Positions 33,783-47,929 of a DNA stretch of 64,000 bases are shown here, in pieces; position 1 is the stretch's first letter, and every line of letters starts with the position of its first letter. The notes beneath the pieces were generated by a model that was not told where the DNA came from, searched no databases, and was given only the letters and a program-made list of their open reading frames with translations. The stretch spans positions 299,177 to 363,176 of the forward strand of contig PTEX01000309.1 in assembly GCA_003342815.1 (NCBI GenBank). Reading direction: 5' to 3'. Position numbers and translations under genes: made by a program. Origin of the DNA: Eudromia elegans (taxonomy: Eukaryota; Chordata; Aves; Tinamiformes; Tinamidae).

Positions 33783-35416
33783 ATAGGACTGATTAACAAA
33801 CGTGTCTGTGCTTTGTCAGTTCATGGGAGAGGGTGATATCATTACAGTGAGGTGTGTTACCATCCCCTTTTTGTTTCACGTTGATTGCCTTCAATCAAGA
33901 TTCAGCTGAAAACATGCAATGCGCATTACCACAGCATGTGGGGCGTCTGCGGCCCTCACTCTGCCAAAGGACGCTGATAAGGCCAGGCTGACACTCAAGG
34001 GAAGAGAATGTTACAGAGACAGCTGGGTGGCTGATAAAGATTGGGGGGAGAAGGGAAAGAATTTTTTTCTTGCTTTTGTTTTTTAGGAAGAGGTTGAGAC
34101 ATTAAAGAGCCTTAGGACATTGTGTATTGACCTGGAGGGTGGAAGAGAAAAAGCCAGAGAAAACATTAAGAAATTCCACTAATTCCACTCCAAGCAACTA
34201 CCCAGCCGCTTCAAACAACTCTGTCTTTTGTTTGTGTTCATTTCCACCCCGCCTGAAGGGCCATCCGCAGACAACCTTTGTCACATGAGGCGAGATGGGC
34301 ACGGAGGCCGGGGAAGGTCCCCGGCCGAGGAAGTGGACTTGGACCCCGCGAGGCCGGCGCGCGCCGCAGGGCCGAGCAGCACCGCAGAGCCGCCGGGTTT
34401 GTTTGGGGCTGTCTGCAGGGAACAGAGCTCTCCCGAGACCACGTGACAAGGGCACGTTGCAGCGGAGCTAAAACCAGCTGATGTTTCCATGCGAGCCCTT
34501 CTGATAGCGTTTGAAAACACGTGCGTGTTGATTCCTGTCTAGGAGCAAACACAGAGAGCCGGCCAGTTAGCTGAGTCTCAGTTATCTAAACTATTTATTA
34601 AAGAATATCTCTACTTGTCAGGCTTTGCTTGAAAGTTTTTTGGTAGTTAATGATTTCAGTCCTGTTTAGACAAACAAGACTGCGGAAAGCTTGGACACTG
34701 CTGCAGTGTCCAAGAAACCGAAACACTATTCTTGCTAGGGAAAAACATATTAATTAAAAAATATTTTGCTTATGTACTGATGGTTGCCATTGTACACATA
34801 GTCAAAAACGGTCACAAGATAAATTTTTGTAGGCAATCGCTATTGTTACATGCTGATTTTTATCTTCTGCCTCGGTTGAAGTATTTGGGGATTAAACTTG
34901 TAAAACCAGACCGGGGATGTATTTATTTCTGGACCTGACTGTCAGCACAGGGCCTGTGCACAGAAACCTGTAGCAGAAAAACTCCGTAGAAGAGGAGACA
35001 GCTGGGGGAAGCAAGGGCAAATGACCATGCTGTGGAGGAGGGCCGCATTAGAGCACAACTCCTGCTCCCTCAGTAGTGCCGCTGCTGCAGCCTCAGCCAC
35101 CTGAAGCAAGCCAAAGGAACCCAAGTTGTCCTCTTTAAAGCCGGTATTTTTGTTTTGCTGAGCACCAAACTCTCCATAAAAGTTAACCAAGGGAAGAGGA
35201 GCCACACGGAGCTGTGTGGAGATTGCAGTGTGTGCTCAGCTGTCTGCCTTTCATGCTAATAGGAGCTGTTTGGGACTGTTATCATGGGGCAGGAGAGCAG
35301 AAGACAACCTAGGCATGGGGTGTGGGGTCAAGCCCTGCAAAGGTCACATGTTTGCATTAAATCATAGGTATTGTAAATAACGAGTTTGTTGCAATCCAAT
35401 GTGTAAAATAGCTTAC

Positions 35417-35456
35417 CTGAATCTCTGACTAGCAGTACTGGTGGGGAGGAAGGCAT
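35417..35456 (-). other. Candidate 40-base exon with strong splice sites
   Basis: On the minus strand a strong acceptor (TATATTTTCTTAACAG) is followed by a 40-base segment starting ATG and ending GATTCAG before a strong donor (gtaagc). Partner exons were not identified, so it may belong to an unannotated noncoding or coding transcript, or be fortuitous. Confidence 0.2.
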
Positions 35457-35696
35457 CTGTTAAGAAAATATAGATGCTGAGCCGTCTGGCCCCAACGCTC
35501 CATGGGCAGGCCGCGTTGCAGCAGAGCTGCATGCCGGCACAGGCACCCTGTGCTAGCACGGCCCTGCTGCAGGCCAAAACAGCGCCCGGTGGGAGGGCAG
35601 GAGGAGACCTGGTGAGGACGAGTGGCGAGGGCACCACCCTCCAGCTGCTCCAGCCAGCTAGCGTATCTCTGAGTCAAGCTGGCCACTCCATGCTCT

Positions 35697-36447
35697 TTCA
35701 CAGAATCACGGGAGCTGGGAGGGACCATCTGGTCCAACCTCGTTGGCCAAGCAGGGTCACCTTGCTTCAGGACATTGCCCAGGACCCTGTCCAGACACAT
35801 CTCCAAGGATGGAGACTCTGCAGCCTCTGTGGACACCCTATGCCAGGGTTAATTGCCCTCACAGTGGAAGGGGTTTCGTATGCTCACCTGAATCCTGGTG
35901 TTTGTGCCTCTTGCCTCTCGTCCTGTTACTGGGTGCTGTTGTGAAGAGTCTGGGCATGTCGTCCCCTTCACTGCCTCCCATCAAGTATTTATACTCCTTG
36001 ATAAAATCCCCGCTCAGTCTTCTCTTCTCCAGGATGAACAATCTCAGCTCTAAGTTCCTCCTTGGTGAGAAATGCCCCAGTCCTTCAATCATCTGCATGG
36101 CCCTTCATTGCACTCACTCCACTATGTCCACGCTTTTCTTATGCTTGGAAGTCCAGATCTGGACTCTAATGTGGCTCAACCAGTGCTGAGCAGAGGGGAA
36201 GGATCATCTCCCTCAACCTGGGCTGTTCCTAATGGAGCTCAGGATGGATACCACTGGCCTTTTTTCTTTTTCGCACAATGCCTCATGCCCAACATGTCCT
36301 CTTGTAAAGCTGCTCTATAGCATGGTGTTATTTTGCCCCATGGGCAGGACTTTGCCCTTCCTATTGTTGAATGATAGCCCTCTCTGAACCTTTCTCTGGC
36401 CTGTTGAGGTCCTTCTGAATTGCATCGCAACCCTCAGGTGTTTCAAA
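35697..36447 (-). mobile_element. CR1 LINE, about 0.75 kb 3' fragment, antisense
   Basis: Reading the complement gives the CR1 3' region. On the plus strand the reversed end is CACAGAATCACGGGAGCTGG and GGACCATCTGGTCCAACC, followed by CAGGACATTGCCCAGG, TCAAGTATTTATACTCCTTG and CTTCTCTTCTCCAGGATGAA. It is 5'-truncated and diverged, from an older CR1 subfamily than the copy near 25 kb. Confidence 0.92.
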
Positions 36448-36449
36448 CT

Positions 36450-39400
36450 ATATCTAAACACCTGCAGCTTCATTTCACATCTAGGCAAGTGTCCATGTGT
36501 GGAAACATATCTTCATCACCCCATGAGGAAGGGGAACATTCCTTCTCCCATTATGTCCTGAAGTTATAGGATTGGTACTTGGGGTGCTCCAAGGAGTTGG
36601 AATAATCAAAGAGAGAAAGGCCAAAAGAAATTCTGCTGTACAGACAGAGAGAAGATCTGAGTCAGGCAGTTCCTCAGTGATCAATGCAGTCCTAGAAAAG
36701 ACTTGCTATAGTATCAGACACAAGTAATAAAAATATTTGAAATGGTTATGTAAATCTGACAGTTATTACCAGCACTGCAGTGTTCAGAAGGCTGGATATG
36801 CTCCAAGTCATCTCAGAGATTGTCAAGGCAATGCATATTGTTCTGATTTATATTATTTATTTATTATACTGCAGCTCAGAATTAACTCCCTTTGCATTCA
36901 TTTGCATTAGCAGAAGTAGGGAAAAAAAAGAACACATAATTAGTTATCGAGGTAAACTTATTGAATGGACTAGACTGGCCTATCTAACAGTCATTCATGT
37001 GATCTTGCTGGCTGTAACAGGTTTATTTCAGACATTGGTGACTTTGCCTGTTTCCCTGTTTGTAGAATAAGAGTGAGCCACATGAGTCACTACTGCTTTT
37101 ACCCATTCAGCACATGCACTCATTCTCCCTCTTACCTGATTTTCATGGAAAGAAAAAAAAAAAAGTATTTGGTTGTTTTGAATGTCCTCTCTTCTTTTGC
37201 AAGTAGCTTTTGTTTAACCTTCCCTCACATGATCCAGTAATGAAGCCCAGCCTGTAACCCTTGAGTTTAAAAATAATTCCTCACATCACTTACAATCTTT
37301 AACCTGATTGTGGGCACTGCTTTCTAGCATGTCAGCTTGCCCTTTAGACAGCACTCCTCCTGGAACAACAGAAGACAGACTAACAGATTTTCCTTCACAC
37401 TCTGCAGCTGTTTACCAGAGCTTGCAGAGGTACAAACATTATGCTGAAGCACTTAAAGGTTTCTGCTTTTTTGTTATTTATTATTGGCTCACTTTCAAAA
37501 CAGAAATGGTAGACCATTTAAATCCAAGTGAGGTTTTTCAAATAATAAATATTATATAAAGTACTCCAGGCCTTCCTGGAATTCAGTTAAAATCCCATCT
37601 AGAGTAGAGATGGGAAGCTAGAAACTGGTCTTATTCAGATCAGCTTTACAATGAAGACAGGACTTGCAGCTAACTTGCAACTTTTTACAGTAAAAAAATG
37701 TAATTTAAGAGAATCGAGGGAATTGTGTGTGAAATTTCCAAAGAAATATTCTTTTTAATAGGAAAAAAACCCCAGTTCTTTAAATATTAGTGAAAAAAGT
37801 CAATACAATGTTGAAATTATTCTGCATAGATGAACTCTGACATCAGCTATTTAACATGATACTTCCTCACATCCTCCTACTATTCCTCTCAGGTTAGCTT
37901 TCAGTATCATAAACCACGCAGAGCTCAGAAATGACTGTCAGGCAGATATCAAGGGGAGACACTATGTAAAGACTGAGCCTCGATCTAACTGATGTTTGAA
38001 ATATCAGGTATGAGTTATACCATGACCAAAGTTGCGAGAATGATTATAAGTGTGAATCAATATTTAGCTACTCTAAAAATATACCAAGTTAAGGTAAAAT
38101 AAAAAAAGAAATCTAAACAACTCTTTTCTTTCCACAAAGGCAAAAATTACTTCAGTCAAACCAATGAGACCTTGCAGGAAAATGACACAGCTTTGGGAAA
38201 TGCTAACAAAGCAGAAGCAGCAAGACTAGCTCCCTGTCTTGCTTGCAGGGCAAGGGATCCCTTGCATCATTTCCCAGTTCCTGTGATCAGGTGAGATATT
38301 GAGATGTAAATTGAGTTACCTTTGCCATGTGACAGGCCAGCAGAGAGGCTGGAATGCAGTTTCTTATCTTGCACTTGAGTGAGGAAATGATGGTTCTTGG
38401 GAGATCACAAGACTGCTGAAAACAAAAGATGTTTAAGTAAAGGGTAGTGTCACTGCTCCTCAGCCATTTCTGAGGTCTTCAAAACACACAGAACCATATC
38501 TATGTTGCAGATGTTGCTTCATTTTCTAACTTAAAGAAAAAGATGCAACTGATTCCATTATGAGTGTTCAAGTTTAAATACAACTTGAATCTGATTTCTA
38601 ACCAGGAACAGTCAAAGAATCTCAAGTCAATATTTATAAAAACTGCTAATGCCAAAGGGACATTATAAACTCCAAAGAAACCTCAGATCTTTGTGAAAAA
38701 TGTCTCTGCCAGCAGGAAGTGTGATTGCTTTTCATGTAGCCACTGGAAGACAGATAATGTGACAATCTCTTTTTACAAAAGAGATTTAAAAATCTGCAGT
38801 TTTTAAAAACTTTCTTCTTTCTGAAACTGGCATTAAAAATATATATTAAACTTAGCAGCATTTCTTCTGTTAGGATGGTATATAAGTATCCTTTTTACAA
38901 GTGTTTTCATCCACCTAACATTCTGAAAAACACATTGGTGTTGGAAATATTCTGTACTTGTTTTCTTTAAGAAGAATCCTTACTGTAAAATGTAAGAAAA
39001 ACATGATTACTTTGCTGAAAAGGAAGTTGACTTGTTTCTTTGAAGTTCCATTTTCCTACACACAAACATGACAAATAACCAAACTGGCTTTTACAAGCTG
39101 GATCAGCTTTGGCTGACTGTGTGTATAGCTGTGACTAGGAAATAATTTTGCTGTTTTTCGGTAGCATCAAATAAAAATTGATCAAAAGCTTGCAGTGAAA
39201 TAAGCACTTGAGGTTAGGTAGCACTGTAAGATACATCTTGGTTACTGCCTGCCTGCTGTACAAGCCCACTTTAAAGACAGAGTTTAGTAAGTTAGAATTA
39301 TAACAAACAGATTTAAGCCATGTGAATATAACCTACTGTGGAAAAAAAAAAATCATGTTCACAGTCACCACTTTTTAAGCCAGCGAGATCAGTTTATGTA

Positions 39401-42000
39401 TTCTGTAAATCTTGAATGTAGTCTTTATATTAATACAAAATCAATCTTTGCCCAGCAACGGTGGCCTTTTATTGTTGTTAAGCAGAGAAAATCAAACAAT
39501 TCATTTATTTTCCTTCAGTAAGGCTCATGGCACACACTTGCCTTGAGCCAGCTGTTTTATGGACCTGCCTGCATGCATGCTCTTGCCACAGTCAGTATAT
39601 GGCCTGACTTCTTCTTCTGGGGTAGCACAGATTTTCTGAAACATTGCCAATGTTCCTGCTGCTTTGCAAGTCAACTACCATTACCAAGGAGTTCTGTGTT
39701 TAGAATTTCAGTATCCTTTTCTTGAAGATTCAGGCCCTTTTCTCTGTGCAGTTGTAGCAAGAGAAAGATGAAAGACTTAAAGCATGAAACAAGTTTCAGC
39801 AGTTCAGTATTCAGACAACCACAGGGCTTGCTGAAGGAGGGAACTGTGGGAACAGTGACAGATGAATTTCATGAAGACCAGTGCTGAGTGAACCCCCCAG
39901 CTGCACAGGCAACAACACACCGCTCTGCTCACTCGTGTGCCTATTGACAAATACATGGCCTCAGCCATCACGAAACTTGAAAGTCCAGATAGCTACAGGG
40001 TGGTTGTTAGACCACAGAGGTGGGCTATCTTTTAGCTTTTGCAACGGAAGCATGACCAGTGATTAAAAACAACAACGAGTGTTATCGTGTTTTACAAGAG
40101 TAGTATGTCTCCTGCATACATAGAGTCCCCACTAACACTTTTTTTAAAGTAATATGGAAAGATTTAATATGAAAAACTTGAAATAAGGAACAAGGGTCTT
40201 CTTTCTTCAAAATTTTGGTCTGCTTATTACAGAAAGGACTGTGACTTCTGTGATGACCATGGCTGTTCAGATTTCTTTGGACAAGAATAACATGGCAATA
40301 AATAATAAGCTTTAAAGATTCATTGCTGAGGAGTTCCTGCTTTCAACTTCTCTGCTAGAATGGAATGAGTGCTTTACACATGAGACTCTAATGCTGCTGT
40401 TACGGTTCCCACAGAGATACCTAGAGGTGATGGGCTCATCAGGGGTGTTACGAGGTAGCATAGATTTTAGCAGTATCCTTCTGTTTGATACCTCTAACCA
40501 ATGTGGATGACAATGTCATATAGATTCAGATAGGACTTGTTTGCACAGGAGCTGAGGTGGTCCTAGACCCGTTTTGCACCGTAAGCTTCTAAAAGGCCCT
40601 CCTATGAATGACAGGTTCTGAGCTTAGTCCCTGCCATGCCACTTCTCATGTGTATGCTTGTTTTGGACCTGGGCTCCAATGTTTCCTGTGTCTTTGCTTT
40701 GTGCCAGGGAGCACAGAGATTTGGAACCTCGGGATTAGTATAATTAGACATTATGATGAGTAAATGTGCTGCTGGGTTGTATAAATAGGAAAGGAGAGAT
40801 GACTTGGGGCGTAGTGAAAGCAGAGATATAATTTGGCAGTACAACACCAGTGAAACCAAATGAAGACAGGGAGAGACAGAAATTAGGCAGTTCCTAGAGA
40901 TCAGTTGTGGAGGAACGTGAGAAGGCACTAGGGGAATGGAACTGCAGGACATACCAAAACACCTGGGAACGTGACACATCCGCACAACAGTTCTGACTCA
41001 GAGCAAGCTAAAAGCTCATGTGCTGAGGGTGGAACTATTCCCACCTCCTCCAAGAACTGCAGTAACTTTTCAGTTAAGATTTGCTCATGTGGGGCAGCTA
41101 TATAAACTTACAGCGTGAACTTCAAAGTGAAAATGACACCTGGTGTTTGTGTGTGCAGGCACCACGAGCCTCCACGAGCAGTGGCAGCACAGTACAGATG
41201 GCACTCCGTGCCATCACATGTCAGCTGAGGACACGGTAACTTCCCCATAGAGACAAGACCTCACACAAGACATCTGGAAAAGTATCTGTCTGCCTTGGTG
41301 CATCTTAGAATGCATTCCAGAGCAGAAACATGTGATTTATGGTGCAAGACCTTCTGTAGTTTTGAACTTATTTCCTGTCACAGCAGCTAAACATCTTCCC
41401 TTTAAAAAGTGGACTATCCATCTATAGCTCATTTGAGAATGTAATTGTAGCTTTTGAACGCTAAGTTTTATCAGATATGGGAGTAGAAATACTTAGCAGA
41501 ATAATAGCTTACACAAATGAGACTGAAATGTCCCATTGCACAGCAGGTATCAGACAACGCTATGAGAAAAGCTTTTCAAATGCCACACAATTAATAAAAA
41601 ATATGCCAACTCCTAACTATGAGGTAGCTGCACTATAAAAATTTCATCTGAATCTCATGAATGTGAATTACATGTGAATTGGTTAGGTAGTGAAAAGCTT
41701 CTTGGAGAGATACAGAGCACAAAAAGAAGGAAATAAAACATTTTCCTTGGAAAATGCTAGCCTGAAACTGTTGCTTGACAATAAAAAAATACAAAATAAA
41801 GCTGTTTGATTAAATGAAAAGCACATAGATATCTAGGTGAATTTTTCATTCTGTATACATGATTAATTATTTTATCTTGTGCAAATGTATAATGTTTGTT
41901 GTTGCTGTATACTGCACTTTACTTTCCCCTTTAAAAAACACCCATTTTCCTGCTCAGTGACATGCCCGCTTATGCATAAACATCCTGATCCATCATTTCT
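36450..42000. other. AT-rich intergenic DNA, nothing firm
   Basis: AT-rich DNA without recognised repeats. One plus-strand exon-like segment (37328-37458) is listed separately. A 127-codon minus frame (40602-40985) has no recognisable domain. Confidence 0.5.
37328..37458 (+). CDS. Candidate internal exon (hypothetical)
   Basis: A 131-base segment lies between a CTGCTTTCTAG acceptor and a weak donor, AAAG|gtttct. The open frame starts MSACPLDSTPPGTTEDRLTD, then continues with FPSHSAAVYQSLQRYKHYAE, which looks protein-like, polar and helix-prone. No partner exon or homologue is recognised. It may be chance or an exon of an unannotated transcript. Confidence 0.15.
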
Positions 42001-42002
42001 GA

Positions 42003-42509
42003 GGGTCCATTTCCAAGCTTGTACTGAAGAAGCAGCTTAGCTTTAAAACACGTTGTATTGTTGGCAGTTTCAGAGGACTGAGGCCATTGTTAGCTGTGTT
42101 TGCACTTACATTTTTTTTTTATGAAAGCCGCATTAGTTCAGTGACACCAGACTTACATCAGCCCTTTGAAGAGAAAACAACCATTGCACCTTCTCCACAC
42201 GTACTTGGCTCTGGGGTGCTTCCTCGGGCCAAAGGCTGCTCCTGCAGCAATCTGTGTAGGAAACACGCTGGTTTTAATGACACACTTTGTGTCTTAAGAC
42301 ATCAAGAAAAAGGCAGAAGCGCGCATCATATGACTGCTCCTTATTGCTGCTGCGCAACAGTCGATAAACACATTTTTTCACGTAAACACGTATTTTCAAG
42401 CTTGGCAAGAGTTTACGGGGAAGCTCTTGCCGCTCTCCTGCTGTTTAAAACAAACGCCTGTCCCCTCCTGGCCAGACGCGCGCTGGTCCAAGAGGAGCGG
42501 ACCAGCTAA
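42003..42509 (+). CDS. Unexplained 168-codon open frame upstream of CTSL (hypothetical)
   Basis: The open reading frame runs 168 codons stop to stop in sequence that is not especially GC-rich, ending about 1 kb before the CTSL coding start. It has no useful ATG at its beginning, so a coding role needs an upstream exon. The frame begins with a basic stretch (KLVLKKQLSFKTR), then a hydrophobic segment (LLAVFALTFFFY), then a Pro/Thr-rich stretch and a Cys-rich patch (GCSCSNLCRKHAGFNDTLC). That is the layout of a type II Golgi membrane enzyme; a faint likeness to the stem of ST3Gal sialyltransferases is noted but not reliable. It could be a decayed exon or chance. Confidence 0.25.
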   Translation, partial: GSISKLVLKKQLSFKTRCIVGSFRGLRPLLAVFALTFFFYESRISSVTPDLHQPFEEKTTIAPSPHVLGSGVLPRAKGCSCSNLCRKHAGFNDTLCVLRHQEKGRSAHHMTAPYCCCATVDKHIFSRKHVFSSLARVYGEALAALLLFKTNACPLLARRALVQEERTS

Positions 42510-42797
42510 ACCCGTTACCTCACCGGTGCCGCAGGGCCTCAGGCACCTCCTGCTTCCAGGGGACCCTGCTGCACATGCGAGGCACCCGCCCGAGCGGGGC
42601 CCAGCACCACCAAAACAAGGGCTTATAATGGTTTCCATGTATGAATCTCTGGAATAACAAATAAACAAACGTTTTCTGGGAAGGTTTCTTGCGGCCGTGC
42701 TGCTGCCCAGCGCGGGATCCCAAGCCCAGCTCCCTAGTCCGCTCCTCCGACCAAGGCCGAGCACCGGGAAGGCCAGGAAGGCCCTTCCTCCCGGCCC

Positions 42798-43062
42798 GCT
42801 TCCTTTAATCCCCTTTTACCTCAGTCTCTCCCCCTTTTCCTCCAGATTTTTTCTCCTTCTTCTTCATTTTTTCCCTCCCTTTCCTTCATTTTTCTTCAAT
42901 TTTCCTTCAGATTCTTTCCCCGTTTTCCTCAGATTTTTCCCCATTTCTTCATTTTTCCTTCATATTTTTCCCCTTTTCCTTCAGAATTTTCCCTTTTTCC
43001 TTCAGATTTTCCTCACTCCCCTTTCCTCCAGATTATTTTCCTCCCTCTCCCTCTTTTTCAGC
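42798..43062 (+). repeat. Pyrimidine-rich minisatellite, about 20-22 base unit
   Basis: About ten imperfect units of the form CCCCTTTTCCTTCAGATTTT lie end to end, immediately upstream of the CTSL CpG island. The plus strand is almost all C and T apart from the recurrent CAGA/CATA. Each unit resembles a pyrimidine tract plus CAG splice acceptor. Long mirror-type pyrimidine tracts can form triplex DNA. An effect on CTSL is inference only. Confidence 0.85.
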
Positions 43063-43487
43063 GGGGCCCACTGAAAGCACTGCCGGGGGTCGCGGATCGC
43101 GGCCTGTCCCCGCGGCTCGGGGCCTGGGGCCGGGAGCCGCGGCCAGGCGGGCGGTGCGCCGGGGCCGGGGCCGGGCCGGGGCTGGGGCGGGGCGCCCGGG
43201 AGCGCGGCGCTCGGTAACGCNNNNNNNNNNNNNNNNNNNNNNNNNNNNNNNNNNNNNNNNNNNNNNNNNNNNNNNNNNNNNNNNNNNNNNNGGGCAGCCC
43301 GGGGATGAGGTGAGCGCCGCGGCGGCCGAGGACGAGCGGGCAGGCCCGGCGCGGCGGAGGGGCCGCCATTGCGGCGGCCTCGCGGGGAGGGGCCGCCGCC
43401 GCTGCCCTCCCGCGCGTTGTTTGTTTATTTGATGTTATTTTGTTTCATTCCGCTGTGTTTCATGTGCGCGGCTGCTTGTCCCCGCAG
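43063..43487 (+). promoter_or_regulatory. CTSL: CTSL CpG-island promoter and 5' UTR exon/intron
   Basis: Very CpG-rich DNA with several GC boxes (for example GGGGCGGGGC at 43184-43193) and no evident TATA box. A donor GATGAG|gtgagc at 43310 and the acceptor CCCCGCAG at 43480-43487 define a short 5' UTR intron, so the gene starts with an untranslated exon lying in or beside the N gap. The exact transcription start is not visible. The island continues to about 44110 over the first coding exons. Confidence 0.7.
43221..43291. other. Assembly gap (71 N) in CTSL exon 1 / promoter
   Basis: An N run inside extremely GC-rich sequence, a common failure point for sequencing. It hides part of the first untranslated exon or core promoter. 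Confidence 0.99.
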
Positions 43488-43497
43488 GGCCGCCGGC

Positions 43498-47622
<4,125 letters not shown>

Positions 47623-47925
47623 TTTGAAGACTGAACATTTCAGTGCAAGAGTGGTTTTAAACTAAATGACCAAACCCATGTTCACACATGTGGTAAACTT
47701 GTATCCTTCAAAAGTCAACTTGATATTTTTTTTACTCTTGAGTTTTACCTGTTGGTGGCATGCCACTTATTTTAAATTAATGTAAATGTTGGTATGTAAA
47801 CAGCTTGTAATATTGCTGGCTTTTGACTGCTTAATCTAATAGATTCTTCTATGTATTTTTTCCTTTTTTTAAATTACAATGTGCCCAAAGGTTTACTTTT
47901 TAAATAAACACTTGAATTTCAGTGT
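47623..47925 (+). other. CTSL: CTSL 3' UTR
   Basis: A short AT-rich 3' UTR of about 300 bases that ends after the AATAAA at 47903-47908. The cleavage site is inferred 15-20 bases beyond. Confidence 0.8.
47903..47908 (+). terminator. CTSL: AATAAA poly(A) signal, CTSL
   Basis: The only canonical hexamer close after the CTSL stop, followed by a GT-rich downstream element (CAGTGTGTACAG). Confidence 0.85.
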
Positions 47926-47929
47926 GTAC

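Larger units (their letters stand above)
31000..35690. other. Intergenic, mostly unassigned
   Basis: Mixed DNA with a CpG-rich patch at 34240-34450 and a simple CCCT repeat. Two overlapping plus-strand frames (31339-31632 and 31499-31828) look protein-like in places but lack splice support. A small exon-like unit lies on minus at 35417-35456. No known gene is recognised. Confidence 0.5.

Noticed and set aside
43058-43432. Open frames spanning the N gap
   Set aside because: The translation passes through unknown bases, so no coding claim is possible. The region is promoter and untranslated exon.
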